DNA of 27,743 nucleotides, from NCBI GenBank assembly GCA_039180865.1, contig JBCDCZ010000021.1, positions 1 through 27,743 of the forward strand, given 5' to 3'. Positions within the stretch are counted from its first letter, which is position 1. Every line of letters begins with the position of its first letter. The DNA is from JBCDCU01 sp039180865 (GTDB lineage: Bacteria > Pseudomonadota > Alphaproteobacteria > Rhizobiales > JACESI01). Made by a program: the position numbers and the translations under genes. Below, in pieces: positions 24,460 to 27,743 of the stretch. Below the pieces are notes generated by a model. The model was not told the DNA's origin and searched no databases. It saw nothing but the letters and a program-made list of their open reading frames with translations.

Positions 24460-25827
24460 TTGATACTGCGTGCCCGAAAACAGGAAGTGGTTGGGTTGAA
24501 CAGTCAGACTGAAATAGGAGCGCACCAATCCGCGCCAACACCAGATCGGTGCTTTCTGTTTCTTCAACCGCATCCCTCCGGTTTCGGTCGTGCGATCCTG
24601 CGCGAAATGGATCGCCGGAACATAACGTATCGCATCATCAATGTTTCGCTCGGAGATTTCATCTACCGCTTCGGCTTCAAGGCCACGAATTATATAGGAA
24701 AGGTCCGGAACTGGCGGACATACCTCGAAGCATTCATCGATGAACACGGCATTACCGATATTGTCTACTATTCCGACCAGAGGCCATATCACCGAATTGC
24801 CCGGGCCGTAGCCTATCAGCGTGGATTGAGGGCCTTCGCATATGAATTCGGCTATTTCCGGCCAGACTGGATAACGCTTGAACGCTCTGGAATGGGCGTC
24901 TTCTCTCACTTTCCGGAAGACCCGGCACTCATTCGCCGATTGGCTGAAGATCTTGAGGCAAATGATCCGGAAGGCTTTTATCCGCACACCTTCTTTGCAG
25001 AAGCGTTCAATGAGGTCGTGTACAATTTCATACCCGTTTTCTTTCCATACCTCTTTCATCATTACCGGCGGGACAGGCTCTATCATCCAATCCGCGATTA
25101 TCCGAGCTACGTTCCCAGACTATTGCGCTCAGGAAAAAAGAACCGCGAAGCCAGCCGCACCATTGAAGCTCTGACGAAATCCGATGCCCAGTATTTTGTC
25201 GTCCCAATGCAGATGCAGGGCGACTACCAGGTTCGCCGCTGCTCCCATTATCCGCATTTGCGCGAAATGATTGAAGAGGTGATCGGATCCTTCGCTGAAA
25301 ATGCGGCGAAGGACATCAAGCTCGTCTTCAAGATTCACCCGCTGGATAACAATATCGAGGATTGGGCAGGGATTATCGAACGGACGGCCTATCATCACAA
25401 CTGCTCTGAGCGGGTCACAACGATCGACGGCGGTAATCTGAACCGGCTGCTCGGCAGTTGTGCGGGGGTCATCCTTGTTAACAGCACCACCGGTATCACA
25501 GCGCTTCAGGCCGGGATCCCGGTCAAAGTTCTCGGAATCGCGATCTATGACATTGCCGGGCTCAGCCATCAGGGCAGCCTCGACACGTTCTGGACCGACC
25601 CTGAAAAACCGGACAAAACGCTGATGGAGGCTTTCTCAAAACTGATGAAGGCGAGCATCCAGATCAAGGGTAACTTCTTCAATCCGGAAGGCAAGGAGGT
25701 CGGAGCGCGGCACTTTGTGGACAGGCTGATCGAAGACAAGGTCAACGGTCACGGTGCCTTTGTTGAACCACCTCCGCGAGTCGCTAAAGCCAAGCGCATG
25801 GGCGTTCCCATGACGTATGAAATCTGA
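24460..25827 (+). CDS. rkpJ: KpsS/RkpJ-type capsule biosynthesis protein (probable Kdo transferase)
   Basis: A 455-residue member of the capsule polysaccharide biosynthesis family (KpsC/KpsS, LipA/LipB). The N-terminal half contains FLFLQPHPSGFGRAI, the beginning typical of KpsS-like proteins, and the C-terminal half has VNSTTGITALQAGIPVKVLG and IYDIAGLSHQGSLDTFW, shared by KpsC and KpsS. In E. coli, KpsS adds the first beta-Kdo to the lipid terminus of group 2 capsules and KpsC extends it, so this gene points to a Kdo-linked, lipid-anchored capsule. RkpJ of S. meliloti is the closest named relative I know. The TTG start at 24460 is preceded by GGCGG; a start within the next 20 codons is possible. 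No KpsC-length partner is in the window. Confidence 0.82.
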   Translation: MILRARKQEVVGLNSQTEIGAHQSAPTPDRCFLFLQPHPSGFGRAILREMDRRNITYRIINVSLGDFIYRFGFKATNYIGKVRNWRTYLEAFIDEHGITDIVYYSDQRPYHRIARAVAYQRGLRAFAYEFGYFRPDWITLERSGMGVFSHFPEDPALIRRLAEDLEANDPEGFYPHTFFAEAFNEVVYNFIPVFFPYLFHHYRRDRLYHPIRDYPSYVPRLLRSGKKNREASRTIEALTKSDAQYFVVPMQMQGDYQVRRCSHYPHLREMIEEVIGSFAENAAKDIKLVFKIHPLDNNIEDWAGIIERTAYHHNCSERVTTIDGGNLNRLLGSCAGVILVNSTTGITALQAGIPVKVLGIAIYDIAGLSHQGSLDTFWTDPEKPDKTLMEAFSKLMKASIQIKGNFFNPEGKEVGARHFVDRLIEDKVNGHGAFVEPPPRVAKAKRMGVPMTYEI

Positions 25828-25851
25828 CGGCCATACCTTGCTCAGGCCGCG

Positions 25852-26328
25852 TTAGCTTTGCGGATCCTGCGCAAGCTTATCCGCCAAAAAGTCCCTGAGA
25901 TCGTAGTCTGCTCGCTCTGTGAGCGACACATATGTGAAGATCATGGTTTCTCTGCCACGCACCATTTCTCCTGGAAACGGCATATAGACGAGTTCCTTTG
26001 ATCCGAACGCGGGAGACGCGGTACCGACCTGCCAATTTGCATTGATCGCCACATCGACCAGGTTCAGCGTCAGGCCGTCGGTTCCTTTTCGCTTGAAGGG
26101 GACGCCCGCCACCCGAAGATAACTGGTCTTGTCTTCGGCCTGCCGAAAACCATCGACGAAGCTTGCAGCGAGCACACCAATTTCACCAGCCCGGTCGGCC
26201 TCGCCGGAGCCATGAACGTGCGAATGAAGATGGTCATGACTGTGAGCGTTGTGATCGCGTGGTAGATTTTGCGCCCCGCCATTGGCGGTACCGCCAGTGG
26301 TCATCATGTGATCAGGGTGATCGTGCAT
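25852..26328 (-). CDS. Histidine-rich small protein downstream of the guanidine hydrolase-like gene
   Basis: A 158-residue protein I do not recognise by name. The first 45 residues hold about a dozen histidines (MHDHPDHMM, then RDHNAHSHDHLHSHVHG), as in nickel or zinc chaperones and metal stores. The remaining 110 residues look globular and conserved in style (YLRVAGVPFKRKGTDGLTL, then ASPAFGSKELVYMPFPGEM), with no signal peptide or membrane helix. The frame stays open upstream to 26751, but that part lies inside the ureohydrolase gene in another frame and has shadow composition. The ATG at 26328 has GGGAG 7 bases before it and lies 43 bases after the ureohydrolase stop, so the two probably share a transcript. 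A role supplying nickel to that enzyme is inference only. Confidence 0.75.
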   Translation of the reverse strand: MHDHPDHMMTTGGTANGGAQNLPRDHNAHSHDHLHSHVHGSGEADRAGEIGVLAASFVDGFRQAEDKTSYLRVAGVPFKRKGTDGLTLNLVDVAINANWQVGTASPAFGSKELVYMPFPGEMVRGRETMIFTYVSLTERADYDLRDFLADKLAQDPQS

Positions 26329-26371
26329 CTGGTGCTCCCGGTAATGATCAACCGCAGTAATACCCAGTGGT

Positions 26372-27610
26372 TCATTCGAACTCCGGTCCCTGCGGAATGG
26401 ATACGGGTTTGTCGATGATCGCTTTATGAGCTCCCATCTTGCCGTGCGATACGAGCGTGCCGAGAACATCGACGATGATCCGTGTCGCGAGAAGCGCGGT
26501 GATGTCCGACGTATCATAAGGCGGCGAGACTTCGACGACTTCAAGCCCGCAAATACCTTCCTTGGCAACCAGGGAGACAAGCTCAAGTGCCTCCCTTGGG
26601 AGGAACCCGCCCGGTTCAGGCCATCCGGTGCCGGGTACAAAACCGCAATCGACACTGTCAACATCAAATGAGATGTAAACGGCGTCAGCATCTTTCCAGG
26701 CAAGCTCAAGAGCCCGCGCCGCAGTCTCTGCGAGACCGAGCTCCTCGACATCGCGCATCGTGAAGATGTTGGTGTTGCGTTCCCGGGCGACCGCTACACC
26801 CTCTCGTGGCACCTGCCACCCGCCGATACCCACCTGGACGAGGTTCACAGCGGGAACATTGGCAAGATCCGTCGCATGGAACCAAGGCGTTGTGTGCATC
26901 CGCTCATCGAGGTCTTTTTCCTGAATATCGATATGCCGATCGAAATGGACGATGCCGATCCGTTTCGATGTGCATTCGGCAATCCCGCGCACACACGGAA
27001 ACCCGATTGAATGGTCGCCACCAATCATAATCGGCAAGGCACCGGACGAAAACACATGGGAAACCGCGCGTGAAATCTGATCGAACGTCTTTTCGATGTT
27101 GGCCGGGATCGTAAAGACGTCCCCGACATCGCAAAGCGTCATTTGCTCGCGCAGATCGATACCCATCTCATAATTATAGGGAGTGTAGAGCGCTGAGATC
27201 CGGCGAACGCCTTGAGGACCAAACCGTGTCCCAGGCCTGTAAGTCGTCCCGCCATCGAAAGGAATGCCGATTATGGCCGCGTCATAGGCGCCAACTTCGG
27301 TCGCATCTTCAATGTAAGGGGCCTTTAGGAACGTATTGATGCCTGCGTAATGGGGAAGCTCTCCGCGTGCAAATGTTGGAATGGACTTGTCTTCAAGGCT
27401 GTCAGAGCCGGTAAGCCCCATCCGTAAAGCCCATTGCTTTTCCTTCTCCCACGCCTTTGAGGGAAGCGTTCCTTCCTTTTCCGCAGCTTTCCAGCCGCGA
27501 AGCTGAAGCTTATCGAAATCCGGATGATGCCGGCGTTCTGGAAGCGGTCGCGAAAATGTTCCTGCGCGTGTAACCGTGTGAAGGGGGCGGGGCGATAGCA
27601 GGTCTTTCAT
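26372..27610 (-). CDS. gdmH: Ureohydrolase, probable nickel-dependent guanidine hydrolase (GdmH-like)
   Basis: A 412-residue ureohydrolase with an N-terminal extension of about 95 residues before the arginase fold. The bimetal ligands are present: H200 in GGDHSIG, D224, H226 and D228 in HFDRHID, and D316 and D318 in SFDVDSVD. Two features depart from agmatinase: HFDRHID instead of HFDAHxD, and VDCGFVPGTGWPEPGG (W330) instead of LDPAFAPGTGTPEPGG. With the length and the segments DERMHTTPWFHATDLAN and QVGIGGWQVPREGV, these match what I recall of cyanobacterial GdmH (Sll1077), which hydrolyses guanidine to urea and ammonia and uses Ni2+. Automatic annotation would say agmatinase. ATG 27610 is chosen because GGAG precedes it by 9 bases; the frame continues to a TTG at 27637. 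Agmatine or another guanidino substrate remains possible. Confidence 0.75.
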   Translation of the reverse strand: MKDLLSPRPLHTVTRAGTFSRPLPERRHHPDFDKLQLRGWKAAEKEGTLPSKAWEKEKQWALRMGLTGSDSLEDKSIPTFARGELPHYAGINTFLKAPYIEDATEVGAYDAAIIGIPFDGGTTYRPGTRFGPQGVRRISALYTPYNYEMGIDLREQMTLCDVGDVFTIPANIEKTFDQISRAVSHVFSSGALPIMIGGDHSIGFPCVRGIAECTSKRIGIVHFDRHIDIQEKDLDERMHTTPWFHATDLANVPAVNLVQVGIGGWQVPREGVAVARERNTNIFTMRDVEELGLAETAARALELAWKDADAVYISFDVDSVDCGFVPGTGWPEPGGFLPREALELVSLVAKEGICGLEVVEVSPPYDTSDITALLATRIIVDVLGTLVSHGKMGAHKAIIDKPVSIPQGPEFE

Positions 27611-27743
27611 GATCAACAACTCCATTTCGAACGCCAAAACAATACGGTTATCCGAATTGCGGGTGCGTCGATTCCTTCCTTAGCCCGCTCAAGGCGATCT
27701 GACCATCCGAAACTCTGCGGCGTTTGTCGGTTGAACGGTTAAC
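27611..27743. other. Upstream region of the guanidine hydrolase-like gene
   Basis: The last 133 bases. I looked on the minus strand for guanidine-I, -II and -III riboswitch features and found none convincing. No complete gene is visible, and the promoter may lie outside the window. Confidence 0.4.

Noticed and set aside
26329..26751. Upstream extension of the His-rich protein reading frame
   Set aside because: It lies inside the GdmH-like gene on the same strand in another frame and has Arg/Ser-rich shadow composition; the ATG at 26328 has a good ribosome-binding site.
27611..27743. Guanidine riboswitch before the GdmH-like gene
   Set aside because: I could not find the conserved ykkC, mini-ykkC or guanidine-III sequence features in the 133 bases available; the true leader may extend beyond the window.

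Overview
The window looks like chromosomal DNA of an alphaproteobacterium, probably Hyphomicrobiales (Rhizobiales). The evidence is a general L-amino-acid (Aap-type) ABC transporter end, a ChrR-family protein next to a photolyase/cyclopropane-synthase cluster, a long cysteine synthase A coupled to AlaX and SseA, and a capsule locus of the rhizobial rkp-1 type. Genes are tightly packed, with several 4-bp ATGA stop/start overlaps. I saw no tRNA, rRNA, CRISPR array, transposase or phage gene. I cannot assign a genus.

Layout. (1) 1-940: end of an aapM-like permease and aapP, closed by an intrinsic terminator that lies inside the first codons of the next gene (DUF2459, 974-1735). (2) 1675-4310, minus strand: cysK-alaX-sseA, a sulfur/cysteine operon with a hairpin-rich leader. 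(3) 4503-12943: a probable singlet-oxygen/light-stress module. It holds an orphan ChrR-like cupin protein and an SDR on the plus strand. Facing them on the minus strand are photolyase, a COG2907-type FAD protein, DUF1365, a cyclopropane-synthase-like methyltransferase and an MFS carrier. Both outer genes of the module have the same promoter architecture (TGATCC-N16-CGTA). A 276-bp MITE-like element sits exactly at the convergent stop codons of the SDR and MFS genes.

(4) 13234-25827: a capsule-lipid locus. A 2533-residue KS-AT-DH-(MT-like)-(structural KR)-ER-KR-ACP synthase without a thioesterase (rkpA-like) overlaps an alpha-oxoamine synthase (rkpG-like). A KDSR-like SDR (rkpH-like) lies on the opposite strand, followed by a Wza/KpsD-type lipoprotein exporter and a KpsS/RkpJ-type capsule protein. 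Together they suggest this pathway: a fully reduced polyketide chain is condensed with an amino acid, reduced to a sphingoid-like amino alcohol, and perhaps used as the lipid for a Kdo-linked capsule.

(5) 25852-27610, minus strand: a ureohydrolase that would normally be annotated agmatinase but carries motifs I associate with the nickel-dependent guanidine hydrolase GdmH, followed by a small protein with a very histidine-rich N-terminus.

Most novel leads: the GdmH-like enzyme with its His-rich partner; the PKS/AOS/SDR route to a capsule lipid; the ChrR-like protein that lost the anti-sigma zinc cysteines; and the CTAG-targeted MITE that restores both flanking stop codons.
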